Origin: Telmatospirillum sp.
Lineage (GTDB): Bacteria > Pseudomonadota > Alphaproteobacteria > CACIAM-22H2
NCBI GenBank assembly: GCA_020248985.1
Contig: JADCGL010000011.1
Coordinates: 62,001-126,000, forward strand
DNA length: 64,000 nucleotides
Direction of reading: 5' to 3'
A model generated the notes under the pieces. That model had not been told where the DNA came from. It searched no databases and saw only the letters and a list, made by a program, of their open reading frames with translations. The position numbers and the translations under genes are program-made. Shown piece by piece: positions 9,301 to 17,598 of the stretch (position 1 is its first letter; the number at the start of each line of letters is the position of its first letter).

Positions 9301-9490
9301 TCACGCGCGTTTCGACGACCTGGTTGGCAGCCCCCTTGTAGACCGTGGTGACCGACACGATCGGCGGATCGATCGCCGGATACTCGCGCACGGGCAGGCG
9401 GAAGAAGGCCGCAACGCCCAGCACCACGATGAGCAGGCTGATGACCGTCGCGAAGACGGGGCGTTTGATCGAAACGTCTGACAGAACCAT
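6317..9490 (-). CDS. RND efflux pump inner-membrane transporter (HAE1/AcrB-type)
   Basis: This 1057-residue protein is a proton-driven trimeric exporter of drugs or other amphiphiles. It has the family's 12-helix layout with two large periplasmic loops. The proton relay aspartate pair is present at D400-D401 in VVDDAIVVLENIH, and RPVFATVISLLIVVLG opens the first helix. The sequence looks closer to MexB/MdtC-like drug pumps than to the heavy-metal (CusA/CzcA) subfamily. The gene lies 49 bases downstream of its membrane fusion protein. No outer-membrane TolC-like gene or dedicated repressor is present in the window, so the pump probably uses a TolC encoded elsewhere. Confidence 0.95.
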   Translation of the reverse strand: MVLSDVSIKRPVFATVISLLIVVLGVAAFFRLPVREYPAIDPPIVSVTTVYKGAANQVVETRVTEIIEAAVAGIEGVKAITAQSREERSSVTIEFRLGRDIDAASADVRDRVARVRARLPDGVDDPIIAKVDGDQRAIVWFTLYSERYSQLELTDFARRNLVDRLSIVPGVAQVNISGERRFSMRVWLDRQALAARGLTVDDVETAIKRQNVELPSGRIESTQRELTVKTDSRLSNVEQFNNVIIATRQGYQIRLGEVARVEVGAEDERSGLRANGNTAVGLGILRQSTGNTLSVAKGVKEEMDRLRETFPEGINVLIGYDESVFIEQSIFEVYHAFGIGIVLVVAVIFAFLRSWRATIIPVVTIPVSIIGSFIVLGALGFSLNVLTLLAFVLAIGIVVDDAIVVLENIHSRIEKGEPVLLAAVRGARQISFAVISTTLTLIAVFLPLSFMEGNTGRLFTEFGIALAASVLFSGHVALTLSPMMCSKLLVSHAGEGKFYLMTEKIFVGMNEGYRWLLGRALGAPVLVLAMGLAFCAAAYGFWVVLPKEFTPIEDRGNVVIPVTAPEGSSYGYTAEAVRQIEGILQPYVEKGQAAVIMSNIAPGFQRPAPVNSGLLFLRLKPWGERYAGSETGAPKPEGPEITQQQIVREIFPRIANLPGVRAFAINPPSLGQRGFQPPIQFVLGGSDYETLRGWRDLLMQRTAQDPRFLNVDSNYRETKPELRVRIDRARAADIGVSIETIGRTLETMFGARTVSTYVDRGEEYNVILQARLENRATPRDLASVFVRSTTSQQLIPLSTLVTLAEGAGPAELNRLDRLRSITITASLAPGFTLGEALGLMESFAREVLPAEVRIGYLGQSREFRESASSIYFTFGLALLVVFLVLAAQFESWIHPLIIMLAVPLALTGGLGALYFTGISLNVFSQIGMILLIGLMAKNGILIVEFANQLRDQGADVRSAVLEASVARLRPILMTSIATVCGAIPLADAHGAGAESREAIGWVIIGGVSFATVLTIFVIPCLYLLLARFTKPAGAIAQRLAQQERSHEGAHPAPHAAE

Positions 9491-9539
9491 GGTTTTTTCC
9501 GCTCGGATGCTGTGGAGGGCGGGAAGACGAGGTGACGGT

Positions 9540-10664
9540 TTAGGAAGCCGGCGGCGAGAACGGCCGCGCGTTGACGGGCAGGTTGGGGCGCACGCGCTGC
9601 AGGCCGCGCACGATGACCGAATCGTCGGCGCCGATGCCGCTCAGCACTTCGACCTCGCCCTGCATGCGCATGCCGAGCTTGATTTCGCGGCGCTGCGCGC
9701 GGCCATCGACGACGACGTACAGGAACTGGCGCACGCCCTCGGCAAGCAGCGCGTCCTCGGGCACCACGATCGCGTTGTCGCGCGTGGCGACCGACAATGC
9801 GATGGTCAAAAACATGCCCGGCTTGAGCGTGCCGTCGGAATTGTCGAACGAGGCGTTGAGGCGTACGGCGCGCGTGGCGGGGTCGATGCGGGTGTCGATC
9901 GCCGTGACTTCGCCCTTGAATTCGCGGCCCGCAAAGGCCGGCGCCAGACCCGTCACCGGCAGGCCGACGCGCACTTGCCCCAGATATTGCTCGGGCACGG
10001 AAAACTCGATCTTGATCACGCGCACGTCGTCGAGCGTGGTGATCGGCGTGCCGGCCTGCAGCAACGCGCCGAGGCTGACCTGGCGCATGCCCACGCGGCC
10101 CTCGAACGGGGCGGTGATGCGGAAATCTTCGAAGCGCGCGTCGGCCGCGCGCAGGCGCGACTCGTTCTGGCGCACGCGGCCTTCGGCGGCGCGCAGCTGG
10201 CTTTCGAGCTGGTCGACGCGCGCTTCGGTCGCGTTGCCGCTTTGGCGGAGTGCGCGCGCACGGTCGAGCTGCTGGCGGATTTCGTCGGCGAGGGCGCGCG
10301 ACTGCGCGATTTCGGCGCGCACGGCCTCGGTGTCGGCCGCGCGCTCGCGGCTTTCGAGCTCGACCAGCACGGCGCCGGCCCGCACCGATTGGCCTTCCTG
10401 GAAATTGATGCGCGCGATGTTGCCGGCCTGCTTGGCGGCGACGACGACGGATTCGTTTGCGCGCGCCGTGCCCACGGCCTCGACCTTCTCGACCACCGCC
10501 TGGCGCTTGGGTTTGACGAACTCGACCCCGATCGCCGGCGCTTGCGGGCGTGCGGCCGGTGCGGCGGCGACCGCTTGGCTGCTCATGTTCTGGTAATAAT
10601 ACCAACCGCCGCCGCCGACAGCGCCGAGAACCGCAATGATTGCAAGTTGGGTAATCACGCGCAT
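9540..10664 (-). CDS. RND efflux pump periplasmic membrane fusion protein (HlyD/AcrA-type)
   Basis: The 374-residue protein bridges the inner-membrane pump to an outer-membrane channel. It begins with an uncleaved anchor or signal helix (residues 3-18), then a lipoyl/barrel-sandwich half motif, an alpha-helical hairpin at about residues 100-165 (EIRQQLDRARALRQ, QLESQLRAAEGRVRQ), the second lipoyl half around FRITAPFEGRVG, and beta-barrel and membrane-proximal domains. It is the promoter-proximal gene of the efflux operon. The 215 bases upstream separate it from the divergent EAL gene and should hold both promoters. Confidence 0.93.
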   Translation of the reverse strand: MRVITQLAIIAVLGAVGGGGWYYYQNMSSQAVAAAPAARPQAPAIGVEFVKPKRQAVVEKVEAVGTARANESVVVAAKQAGNIARINFQEGQSVRAGAVLVELESRERAADTEAVRAEIAQSRALADEIRQQLDRARALRQSGNATEARVDQLESQLRAAEGRVRQNESRLRAADARFEDFRITAPFEGRVGMRQVSLGALLQAGTPITTLDDVRVIKIEFSVPEQYLGQVRVGLPVTGLAPAFAGREFKGEVTAIDTRIDPATRAVRLNASFDNSDGTLKPGMFLTIALSVATRDNAIVVPEDALLAEGVRQFLYVVVDGRAQRREIKLGMRMQGEVEVLSGIGADDSVIVRGLQRVRPNLPVNARPFSPPAS

Positions 10665-10879
10665 GGTCTGTCTGCCTTGTCTGCGAACGGGCTTAATTAC
10701 CGCCGATGTGTGCTAAATCCGGGTCGATGCTAGCAATCCCCGCGCCAAGCAGGGCAGAGTTTGCATACCACCCATGTCATATGGAAATCATGTAATGTGT
10801 CGTGTGTCGAAAGAAAAGGGCTGCTTCGGTTACAGGACGTAATAGATGCACCGGATGAGGTAATAAGGTAAATCGCGCT

Positions 10880-12055
10880 ATGACAGACTCGCTTGCCCAT
10901 CGGCGCTTTGCTGCCGGTCATGTTTTGTTCGAAGCCGGCGATGCGGCCGACGCCGCCTATATTGTCGAAAAGGGCTGGGTCGAAATTTTCGTGCGCGGTG
11001 CCGGCGGCGTCCAGCGCCTGTCGCTGCTGGGGCCCGGCGAGATCTTCGGCGAAATGGCGCTGGTCGACGATTCGCCGCGCTCGGCGGGGGCCCGCGTGCT
11101 GGAAGACGTCGAATGCGTGGTGGTCGAGCGTGCACAAATTTTGCGCGAGATCGACCGCGCCACGCCGCTGATGCAGCTGCTTGTACGCACGCTGATCTTC
11201 CGCCTGCGCGCGGCGACGGCGGGCACGCATGTTTGGGCGAGCGCCGCGATCCCCGACGTGACCGCCCAGGCGGTGGCGCACATCAAGATCGAGCACGACG
11301 TGCGCCAGGCGCTCAAAGGCGGCGAGATTGCGGCCTATCTGCAGCCCATCGTGCGGCTCGACGACGGCGTGCCGATCGGCTTCGAAGCGCTGGCGCGCTG
11401 GCACCATCCGCGCCTGGGCGTGCTGGGGCCGGAGGCGTTGCTGCCGGCCGTGGCGCGCGCCGGCCTCGTGGAGGCGCTCGACCTGCTCGTGGTGCGCGAG
11501 GCCGCAACTATGGTGGGCGCCCTCAACCGGCGCCTCACGCTCGCCGGGCGCCGGCCCGTGTTCGTCGCCGCCAATTTCGGCGCGGCCCATTTCAACGATC
11601 TGCGCTTGGCTCCGCTGCTTGCCGAAATCCTCGAAGAAGCGCAGCTGCCGGCCGAGCGGCTCAAGATCGAGATCACCGAAACCACGCTGATCTCGAACCC
11701 GAAAGCCGGCGAGGCGTTGGCGCAGCTGCGCGCCCGCGGCATGTCGATTAGCCTCGACGATTTCGGCACCGGCTATTCGGGCCTGTCGTATCTGTCGAAA
11801 TTCCCGATCGACTATCTGAAGATCGACGGCAGCTTCGTGGCCGCCGCCCGCGAGGAACGCAAGTCGGCCGACATTCTGCGCGCGATGCTGGCGCTGGGCG
11901 CGCAGCTCGAAATCGACGCGATCGCCGAAGGCATCGAAGACGAAGCGCAAGCAAGCCTGCTGCGCGAGATGGGCTGCCTCTACGGCCAGGGCTATCTCTA
12001 TGGCCGCCCGCTGCCCGCCAACGAAGCGTGCGCCGCACTGTTCGACCGCATCTGA
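10880..12055 (+). CDS. Cyclic-nucleotide-binding domain fused to EAL c-di-GMP phosphodiesterase
   Basis: This 391-residue signalling protein has an N-terminal cyclic-nucleotide-binding (CRP-like) beta-barrel, residues 5-115, with the core GPGEIFGEMALVDDSPRSA at 51-69, and a C-terminal EAL domain from about 135 to 385. EAL domains hydrolyse cyclic di-GMP. The catalytic set looks complete: E169 in FEALARW, N232, E264 in EITET, D293-D294 in LDDFGTGYS, K314 in YLKID and E350 in IAEGIED. There is no GGDEF domain and no membrane segment, so it is probably cytosolic and may be gated by a cyclic nucleotide. In many CNB domains an arginine follows the GE(M/L)ALVDDSPRSA core to bind cNMP phosphate; R67 fits. 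Confidence 0.9.
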   Translation: MTDSLAHRRFAAGHVLFEAGDAADAAYIVEKGWVEIFVRGAGGVQRLSLLGPGEIFGEMALVDDSPRSAGARVLEDVECVVVERAQILREIDRATPLMQLLVRTLIFRLRAATAGTHVWASAAIPDVTAQAVAHIKIEHDVRQALKGGEIAAYLQPIVRLDDGVPIGFEALARWHHPRLGVLGPEALLPAVARAGLVEALDLLVVREAATMVGALNRRLTLAGRRPVFVAANFGAAHFNDLRLAPLLAEILEEAQLPAERLKIEITETTLISNPKAGEALAQLRARGMSISLDDFGTGYSGLSYLSKFPIDYLKIDGSFVAAAREERKSADILRAMLALGAQLEIDAIAEGIEDEAQASLLREMGCLYGQGYLYGRPLPANEACAALFDRI

Positions 12056-12069
12056 ACGAAGGCGCCGTG

Positions 12070-12089
12070 CAATTGTCGCGAAACAATTG
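12070..12089. promoter_or_regulatory. Inverted repeat CAATTGT-N6-ACAATTG between the EAL gene and the PhyH-pdxAJ operon
   Basis: Perfect 7-base arms flank a 6-base spacer, 15 bases after the EAL stop codon and about 50 bases before the PhyH start. No T-run follows, so an intrinsic terminator is less likely than a protein-binding site. The protein is unknown. Confidence 0.35.
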
Positions 12090-12140
12090 AGTCCCAAGGG
12101 GTTCTTTTGTTTGGGGCGCAGTTCGACTATCTCTTTGCCT

Positions 12141-12926
12141 ATGGTCGAAAACGTCGCGCACGAAAAGACATCCGTGTTCACGCCCGCCGAGATGCGGGCG
12201 TTCGCAACCGACGGCTACGCGATCGTGCGCGGGCTTGCCTCGGCCGATCTGTGCGCGCGCATTCGCGACGCCGGTGCCCGCGATCTTGCTGCAGCCAAAG
12301 CGCCGCTCGAATACGAAGCGAGCGTGGGCTATCCGGGGGCGCCCGCCTCGCTCGAGGCCGCCGGCGGGCGCACGGTGCGCCGTCTGCTCGGGGCGGTCGA
12401 TCGCGACGCGTCGATGCGCGACTGGGCGTGCGGCGCGGACGCGGCCGCGCGCATGGCGCAGCTCCTGGGCAGTCCGCCCGTTTTGTCGCGCGCGCACCAC
12501 AATTGCCTGATGACCAAACATCCGGATTTCGGCAGCCAGACCAATTGGCACCGCGACATACGCTACTGGTCGTTCGCGCGCCCCGAGCTTGTGTCTTTGT
12601 GGCTCGCCTTGGGATCCGAGCGGCCCGAGAACGGCGGGCTGTTCGTGCTGCCGGGCACGCATCTGCTCGAGATCGAGCCCGAGCGCTACGACGCGGCCAA
12701 GTTTCTGCGCCCCGATCTTGCCGCCAACCAAGAACTCATTGCGACAAAGCGTGCGGTCGAGCTCGAGCCGGGGGACGCGCTGTTTTTCCACAGCCGCCTG
12801 TTCCATGCGGCCGGGCGCAACGCCTCGAGCGCCGTCAAATTCTCGCTCGTCTTCACCTATCGGGCGGCCGACAATCCGCCGGCCCCCGGCTCGCGTTCGG
12901 CGGCGAGCCCCGAGATTCTCCTGTGA
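12141..12926 (+). CDS. Phytanoyl-CoA dioxygenase (PhyH) family Fe(II)/2-oxoglutarate oxygenase
   Basis: The 261-residue protein is a non-haem iron oxygenase of the PhyH family, whose members hydroxylate small organic substrates with 2-oxoglutarate as co-substrate. The iron triad is recognisable as H137-x-D139 in NWHRDIRYW and H222 in LFHAAGRN. The usual downstream arginine that grips 2-oxoglutarate seems to be a lysine (K233). ATG 12141 begins [18 protein letters not shown] and is preferred over an earlier ATG lying inside the EAL gene. Its stop codon overlaps the GTG of pdxA, so the two are translationally coupled. The substrate is unknown. Confidence 0.85.
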   Translation: MVENVAHEKTSVFTPAEMRAFATDGYAIVRGLASADLCARIRDAGARDLAAAKAPLEYEASVGYPGAPASLEAAGGRTVRRLLGAVDRDASMRDWACGADAAARMAQLLGSPPVLSRAHHNCLMTKHPDFGSQTNWHRDIRYWSFARPELVSLWLALGSERPENGGLFVLPGTHLLEIEPERYDAAKFLRPDLAANQELIATKRAVELEPGDALFFHSRLFHAAGRNASSAVKFSLVFTYRAADNPPAPGSRSAASPEILL

Positions 12927-13930
12927 CGCTGCCGCTTGCCCTCACGATGGGCGAGCCCGCCGGCATCGGCGGCGAACTGACGCTGCGCGCGTGGCTTGAA
13001 ATGCGCGCGCACGGCCCCGTCTTCGTTGCCCTCGACGATCCGGCGCGGCTTGCGGCACTTGCAAAGACATTGGGCCTCGACGTGCCGGTCGAAATCGTCG
13101 CGTCGGCCGCCGATGCCGCATCGGTGTTCGCGCGCGCTTTGCCTGTGCTGCCCGTGTCCCTTGCCGTGCCCGCGCGCGCGGGCCATCCCGATCCCGCCAA
13201 CGCGGTCGCCACGATCACGTCGATCGACCGCGCGGTTGGGCTGGCGCTCGAAAACAAGGTCGGCGGCATCGTCACGAACCCGATCCAGAAATCCAATCTC
13301 TACGATGCGGGCTTCGCCTATCCGGGCCACACCGAATACCTCGCGGCCAAAGCGGGCGACGTGCCCGTGGCGATGCTGCTCGCCTGCCCGCAATTGCGCG
13401 TCGTGCCCGTGACGATCCACCTCGCGCTGCGCGCCGCCATCGCAACGCTCTCGACGGAGGCCATCGTCGCGACCGCAATCCTGGTCGCCAAAGGGTTGAA
13501 GAGCGATTTCGGCATCGCGCGGCCGCGCCTCGCACTCGCCGGCCTCAACCCGCATGCGGGCGAGGCGGGCAGCATGGGGGCGGAAGACGCCGCCATCGTC
13601 GCCCCGGCGGTCGAACAATTGCGGGCGTACGGCATCGATGCGGTCGGTCCGCTGCCGCCGGATACGATGTTCAGCCCGCGCGCGCGCGCAGGCTACGACG
13701 TGGCGATCTGCATGTACCACGACCAGGCTTTGATCCCGCTGAAGACGCTCGACGTGGATGGCGGCGTGAACGTCACGATGGGTTTGCCCTTCGTGCGCAC
13801 CTCGCCCGACCATGGCACGGCGCTCGACATTGCGGGCAAGGGTGTCGCCCATCCGGGCAGTCTGGTGGCGGCATTGCGGCTGGCAAACGATCTGGCAATA
13901 AAGCGGGCGACAGGAGCACCGAACCGATGA
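12923..13930 (+). CDS. pdxA: 4-hydroxythreonine-4-phosphate dehydrogenase
   Basis: PdxA oxidises 4-phosphohydroxy-L-threonine with NAD+; the product condenses with deoxyxylulose phosphate in the PdxJ reaction of vitamin B6 synthesis. The 335-residue protein starts at GTG 12923 inside the preceding stop codon (GTGA overlap) with [17 protein letters not shown]. The three metal-binding histidines fall at H166 (VTIHLALR), H211 (NPHAGEAG) and H266 ([11 protein letters not shown]), the same numbers as in the E. coli enzyme. Its stop overlaps the pdxJ start. Dxs, which makes the other PdxJ substrate, and PdxH are encoded 12-20 kb downstream. Confidence 0.95.
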   Translation: MTLPLALTMGEPAGIGGELTLRAWLEMRAHGPVFVALDDPARLAALAKTLGLDVPVEIVASAADAASVFARALPVLPVSLAVPARAGHPDPANAVATITSIDRAVGLALENKVGGIVTNPIQKSNLYDAGFAYPGHTEYLAAKAGDVPVAMLLACPQLRVVPVTIHLALRAAIATLSTEAIVATAILVAKGLKSDFGIARPRLALAGLNPHAGEAGSMGAEDAAIVAPAVEQLRAYGIDAVGPLPPDTMFSPRARAGYDVAICMYHDQALIPLKTLDVDGGVNVTMGLPFVRTSPDHGTALDIAGKGVAHPGSLVAALRLANDLAIKRATGAPNR

Positions 13931-14658
13931 ACAAGCTGCGCTTGGGCTTCAATTGCGACCATGTGGCGACGCTGCGCAACGCGCGCGGCGGCCTCTATCC
14001 CGATCCGGTTGCCGCCGCCAAACAGGCGATCGCCGCGGGTGCCGACGGCATCACCGCCCACTTGCGCGAAGACCGTCGCCACATCCGCGACGCCGACATG
14101 CGCCGTCTGCGCGCCGAAATTGCGGCTCCGCTCAATTTCGAAATGGCCGCGACCGCCGAGATGCTGGCGCTGGCCTGCGAGCTCAAGCCGCACGCAAGCT
14201 GCCTCGTGCCGGAAAAACGCACCGAAGTCACGACCGAAGGCGGGCTCGACGTGGCGGGCCATCTGGGCGAACTCGGGCCGTACGTCGCCAAGCTCAAAGC
14301 GGCGGGCATTCGCGTGTCGATGTTCATCGATCCGGATGTGGCGCAGCTCGACGCGTCCGTGGCCGTGGGCGCACCGGTCGTGGAACTGCACACGGGCGCC
14401 TATGCGCATGCGCACAGCGAAGCGGCTATCGCACGCGAGTTGGCGCGACTGCAAACGGCCGCCGCCCATGCCGCCAAAATCGGCCTCGAATGCCATGCCG
14501 GCCACGGCCTCACCTTCGAGAATGTCGGTCCCGTCGCCGCGATCCCGGAACTGGTCGAGCTCAATATCGGCCATTTTCTCGTCGGCGCCGCCGTCTTCGA
14601 AGGCCTCGACGCCGCGATCCAAAAAATGCGCGCCCTGATGGATGCCGCGCGCCGCTGA
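13927..14658 (+). CDS. pdxJ: Pyridoxine 5'-phosphate synthase
   Basis: PdxJ is the TIM-barrel enzyme that joins 1-deoxy-D-xylulose 5-phosphate and 3-amino-1-hydroxyacetone 1-phosphate to form pyridoxine phosphate. The 243-residue sequence carries the expected blocks: [19 protein letters not shown] at the N-terminus, [13 protein letters not shown], the [10 protein letters not shown] strand with the catalytic glutamate, [14 protein letters not shown], and [13 protein letters not shown]. It overlaps pdxA by four bases (ATGA), so supply of both steps is coupled. Confidence 0.97.
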   Translation: MNKLRLGFNCDHVATLRNARGGLYPDPVAAAKQAIAAGADGITAHLREDRRHIRDADMRRLRAEIAAPLNFEMAATAEMLALACELKPHASCLVPEKRTEVTTEGGLDVAGHLGELGPYVAKLKAAGIRVSMFIDPDVAQLDASVAVGAPVVELHTGAYAHAHSEAAIARELARLQTAAAHAAKIGLECHAGHGLTFENVGPVAAIPELVELNIGHFLVGAAVFEGLDAAIQKMRALMDAARR

Positions 14659-14708
14659 TTGGCAAGTGCCCGCCGATGCGCCACACTGGGCGCAAATCGG
14701 GGGGGAAT

Positions 14709-15638
14709 ATGGCCACGCAGCTCATCACGCACCCGGCGTGCCTGGACCACGATCCGGGCAACCACCATCCGGAAAATCCGCGCCGGCTTGCGGCCGTTTT
14801 GGCGGCCCTCGACGAGGCGCGCTTTGCCGGGCTCGAGCGGGTTGCCGCCCCGCGCGCCAGCGACGACGCGTTGTGCCTCGTGCATCCGCGCGCCTTCGTC
14901 GAAGCCGTGCTCGGCGCCATTCCGCCGATGGGACGCCACCAGATCGACGGCGACACGATCGTCTCGCCCGGCTCCGAGGATGCGGCCTTGCGCGCGGCAG
15001 GGGCGGTGATCGCGGGCGTGGACGCCGTGTGCGAGGGCCGCGCGCGCAACGCCTTTGCCGCCGTGCGCCCGCCCGGCCACCATGCGGAAGCAGCGCAAGC
15101 GATGGGTTTCTGCATCTTCAACAACGTCGCCGTGGGGGCGCTGCATGCGCGCGTCAAGCACGGGCTGCGGCGCGTGGCCGTGATCGATTTCGACGTGCAT
15201 CACGGCAACGGCACGCAGCACATGTTCGAAAACGATTCCGATCTTTTCTACGCCTCGAGCCACGAATGGCCGCTCTATCCGGGCACGGGCGCCAGCGACG
15301 AAACCGGGCGCTTCGGCAACATCGTGAACGCGCCCTTGCCGGGCGGCTCGGAAGGGCTCGCGTTTCGCCGCGCGTTCGAGGCCAAAATCCTCCCGGCCCT
15401 CGACGCGTTCGCACCCGAGCTTGTGATGATCTCGGCCGGGTTCGACGCGCACGAGGAAGACCCGCTCGCGAGCCTGCGCCTGCACGAGAGCGATTTTGCC
15501 TGGGTCACGCGCGCATTGATGGATGTGGCCAACCGCCACGCAAAGGGTCGCGTCGTCTCGGCCCTCGAAGGCGGCTACGATCTCGACGCGTTGGGCCGCT
15601 CGGCGGCAGCGCATGTCGAAGCCTTGATGGCGGTTTAG
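14709..15638 (+). CDS. Histone-deacetylase-fold amidohydrolase (acetylpolyamine/acetoin-type)
   Basis: The 309-residue enzyme is a class II-like member of the Zn-dependent deacetylase superfamily; bacterial members remove acetyl groups from polyamines or other small amides. Active-site features are intact: RPPGHHAE with the histidine pair H124-H125, VIDFDVHHGNGTQ with the zinc ligands D162 and H164, and a second zinc aspartate in SAGFDAHEEDPL. ATG 14709 follows a G-rich Shine-Dalgarno stretch. It sits 50 bases after pdxJ and may be in the same transcript. The substrate cannot be read from sequence. Confidence 0.88.
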   Translation: MATQLITHPACLDHDPGNHHPENPRRLAAVLAALDEARFAGLERVAAPRASDDALCLVHPRAFVEAVLGAIPPMGRHQIDGDTIVSPGSEDAALRAAGAVIAGVDAVCEGRARNAFAAVRPPGHHAEAAQAMGFCIFNNVAVGALHARVKHGLRRVAVIDFDVHHGNGTQHMFENDSDLFYASSHEWPLYPGTGASDETGRFGNIVNAPLPGGSEGLAFRRAFEAKILPALDAFAPELVMISAGFDAHEEDPLASLRLHESDFAWVTRALMDVANRHAKGRVVSALEGGYDLDALGRSAAAHVEALMAV

Positions 15639-15742
15639 GGTCGTTAGAATAAGTATGGAACCGATTTAGAAGAACTGTCTGGCGGCAGGATCAGCCCCCC
15701 TGTACGCGTTTGGCCCCCCAAATCGGATTTTCGAGGGTTGCC

Positions 15743-16774
15743 ATGACCGTTTCTTCGCGTCGCACGTTTCTGGGCGGTGTTGCCGCTGCCGCACTTGCCG
15801 CACCCGCCGTGCGGGCGCAAAGCGCGCGCACGCTGTTGCGCGCGGGCTTCATCCCCGTCGTCGGCTCGGCGCAATTGTTCGTGATCGACCAGGAAGGCTG
15901 GGCCAATGCGGCCGGCATCGATCTCAAATTGTCGCAGTTCGATTCCGGCCCCAATATGATCCAAGCCCTCGCCTCGGGCACGCTCGACGCCTATTGGGCG
16001 GGCGTGGGCCCGCTCGGCGTGGCGCGCGAACGCGGGCTCGACATCCGCGTGGTCATCGCCACTGCGACAGAAGAACTCGCCTTCGTCGCGGGCGGCAAGC
16101 TGCAGCCGTTTTTTGCGTCCAACGCGACCCCGGCCGATGCATTCAAGCGTTTCTTCGAAGCGAACAAGCGGCCGGCACGTCTGGCAACCCAGCCTGCCGG
16201 CTCGGTTCCCAACAGCATTCTTCAATACTGGCTGTGGGAAGTGGGCAAAGTCGAAAAAGCGCATGTCGAGATCGTCGCCATGGGCATCGACGCCACGCAG
16301 CAGGCCGTCCTCGCCCAAGCGGTGGACGGTGCGACGGTGCGCGAACCCGCACTCACGATCATTCTCGACCGCGCGCGCGATGCACGCCTTGTGGCGTCCG
16401 GCGGCCAGATGTTCCCCGACCAGCCGGGCGGGGTTTTTGCGCTCACGGGCGAGTTCATCAAGCGCGCCCCTGCGGCTGCACAGAAGCTTGTGGACCTCAC
16501 GGTGCGCGCAACCAAGCTGCTGCGCGAAAATCCCGACCGGGCTGCCCCGCATGTGCAGAACGCGCTCGGCAGAGGGATTGTCGATCTCGACACGATGAAG
16601 CGCGCCTTGCGCTCGCCGGGCGCGAAATTCGCCGACAATCCCGAGACGATCGTCGCGGCCACATCCAAGCTGCAGGATTTCCAGGTCAAGATCGGCGCCT
16701 TGCAGCGGGCTGCCTCGCTCGACGGGCTGTTCGACGCGAGCTTCTATCGCCGCGCCATCGCCGCGCAAGGTTGA
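15743..16774 (+). CDS. ABC transporter substrate-binding protein (SsuA/TauA/NMT1-like), Tat-exported
   Basis: The 343-residue periplasmic protein is the receptor of an importer of the nitrate/sulfonate/taurine type. It starts at ATG 15743 (GAGGG Shine-Dalgarno just upstream) with a twin-arginine signal peptide, SRRTFLGG at residues 5-12 and cleavage after AVRA, implying export of a folded protein. The mature part has the bilobed NMT1 pattern (GFIPVVGSAQLFV, WANAAGIDLKL, GTLDAYWAGVGPL). It is followed two bases later by the permease and then the ATPase. Aliphatic sulfonates are the commonest cargo of this family, but pyrimidine precursors and others are possible. Confidence 0.88.
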   Translation: MTVSSRRTFLGGVAAAALAAPAVRAQSARTLLRAGFIPVVGSAQLFVIDQEGWANAAGIDLKLSQFDSGPNMIQALASGTLDAYWAGVGPLGVARERGLDIRVVIATATEELAFVAGGKLQPFFASNATPADAFKRFFEANKRPARLATQPAGSVPNSILQYWLWEVGKVEKAHVEIVAMGIDATQQAVLAQAVDGATVREPALTIILDRARDARLVASGGQMFPDQPGGVFALTGEFIKRAPAAAQKLVDLTVRATKLLRENPDRAAPHVQNALGRGIVDLDTMKRALRSPGAKFADNPETIVAATSKLQDFQVKIGALQRAASLDGLFDASFYRRAIAAQG

Positions 16775-16776
16775 CG

Positions 16777-17598
16777 ATGCCCGACGCTTCCGGCCTCGCG
16801 CCGCGGCCCGCACCGGCCGTGCAAACGCCGCGCGCACGCGACCGCCTGTGGCCTTTCCCGGCCCCGGTGTGGGGCGCGCTTGGCCTTGCTCTGCTGCTCG
16901 GGCTTTGGGAGGCCGTGCCGCGTCTCGGCCTCGTGCCGATCATGCTGCTGCCGCCGCCGAGTTATATCCCGGCGGCATTCTGGCGCGACGTGACGAGCGG
17001 GGAATGGCAGCGCGCGATCTTCGCGAGCCTCGGGCACTACACGATGGGTCTGGCGATCGGCTCGATCGGCGGCATCGTGCTGGGCGTGGCCGCCGGAGCT
17101 TCGGCGCGCACGGATGCAGCCCTCGCCTATGTCGTGCGCATCCTGCGGCCGATCCCGGGGCTCGCCTGGGTCCCGTTTGCGATCATCTGGTTCGGCGTGA
17201 GTACTTCGGCCGCCACCTTCATCGTCGCGGTCGGCGTGTTCTGGATCAATTTCTTTGCGGCCCTCAGTGCCGTGCAGGCCGTCGACCGCGATTTGGTCGA
17301 AGTCGCCGACGCGTTCGGCCATGGCAGCTTTTTCGGGCGCTTGTTCAAGGTGATCCTGCCCGCCGCGTCGCCCGCGATCCTGGGCGGCTTGCGCACCGGT
17401 TTGGGCCAAGCCTGGATGGCCGTGGTAGCGGCCGAATTGTTCGGCGTGCCCGGCTTGGGCCAGCGCATGATGCAGGCCTCGAGCCTGCTCGCGATCGAAC
17501 TTGTCGTCGTCTACATGCTGACGATGGCCGCCCTCTACGGCGGCATCGACTGGGTCTTCGTCAAACTGCGCGACCGTTTGCTGCGGTGGAAACCATGA
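16777..17598 (+). CDS. ABC transporter permease (SsuC/TauC-like)
   Basis: The 273-residue inner-membrane protein has about six transmembrane segments and a BPD_transp_1 fold. The ATPase-contact loop reads VADAFGHGSFFGRLFKVILPAASP, with the family's EAA-like glycine. The start ATG 16777 is two bases beyond the receptor stop, and its stop overlaps the ATPase start (ATGA). A proline/arginine-rich cytoplasmic N-terminus of about 25 residues precedes the first helix. Confidence 0.92.
   Translation: MPDASGLAPRPAPAVQTPRARDRLWPFPAPVWGALGLALLLGLWEAVPRLGLVPIMLLPPPSYIPAAFWRDVTSGEWQRAIFASLGHYTMGLAIGSIGGIVLGVAAGASARTDAALAYVVRILRPIPGLAWVPFAIIWFGVSTSAATFIVAVGVFWINFFAALSAVQAVDRDLVEVADAFGHGSFFGRLFKVILPAASPAILGGLRTGLGQAWMAVVAAELFGVPGLGQRMMQASSLLAIELVVVYMLTMAALYGGIDWVFVKLRDRLLRWKP

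Noticed and set aside
4946-9481. Open frame of 1511 codons on the plus strand across the RND pump gene
   Set aside because: It is antisense to a complete AcrB-type protein; the translation is low-complexity, rich in R, H, D and Q, as expected for the opposite strand of a GC-rich gene.
6317-10664. Heavy-metal RND system linked to the nearby cation diffusion facilitator
   Set aside because: The pump looks like the HAE1 drug-efflux type and not CusA/CzcA, and the fusion protein lacks metal-binding motifs.
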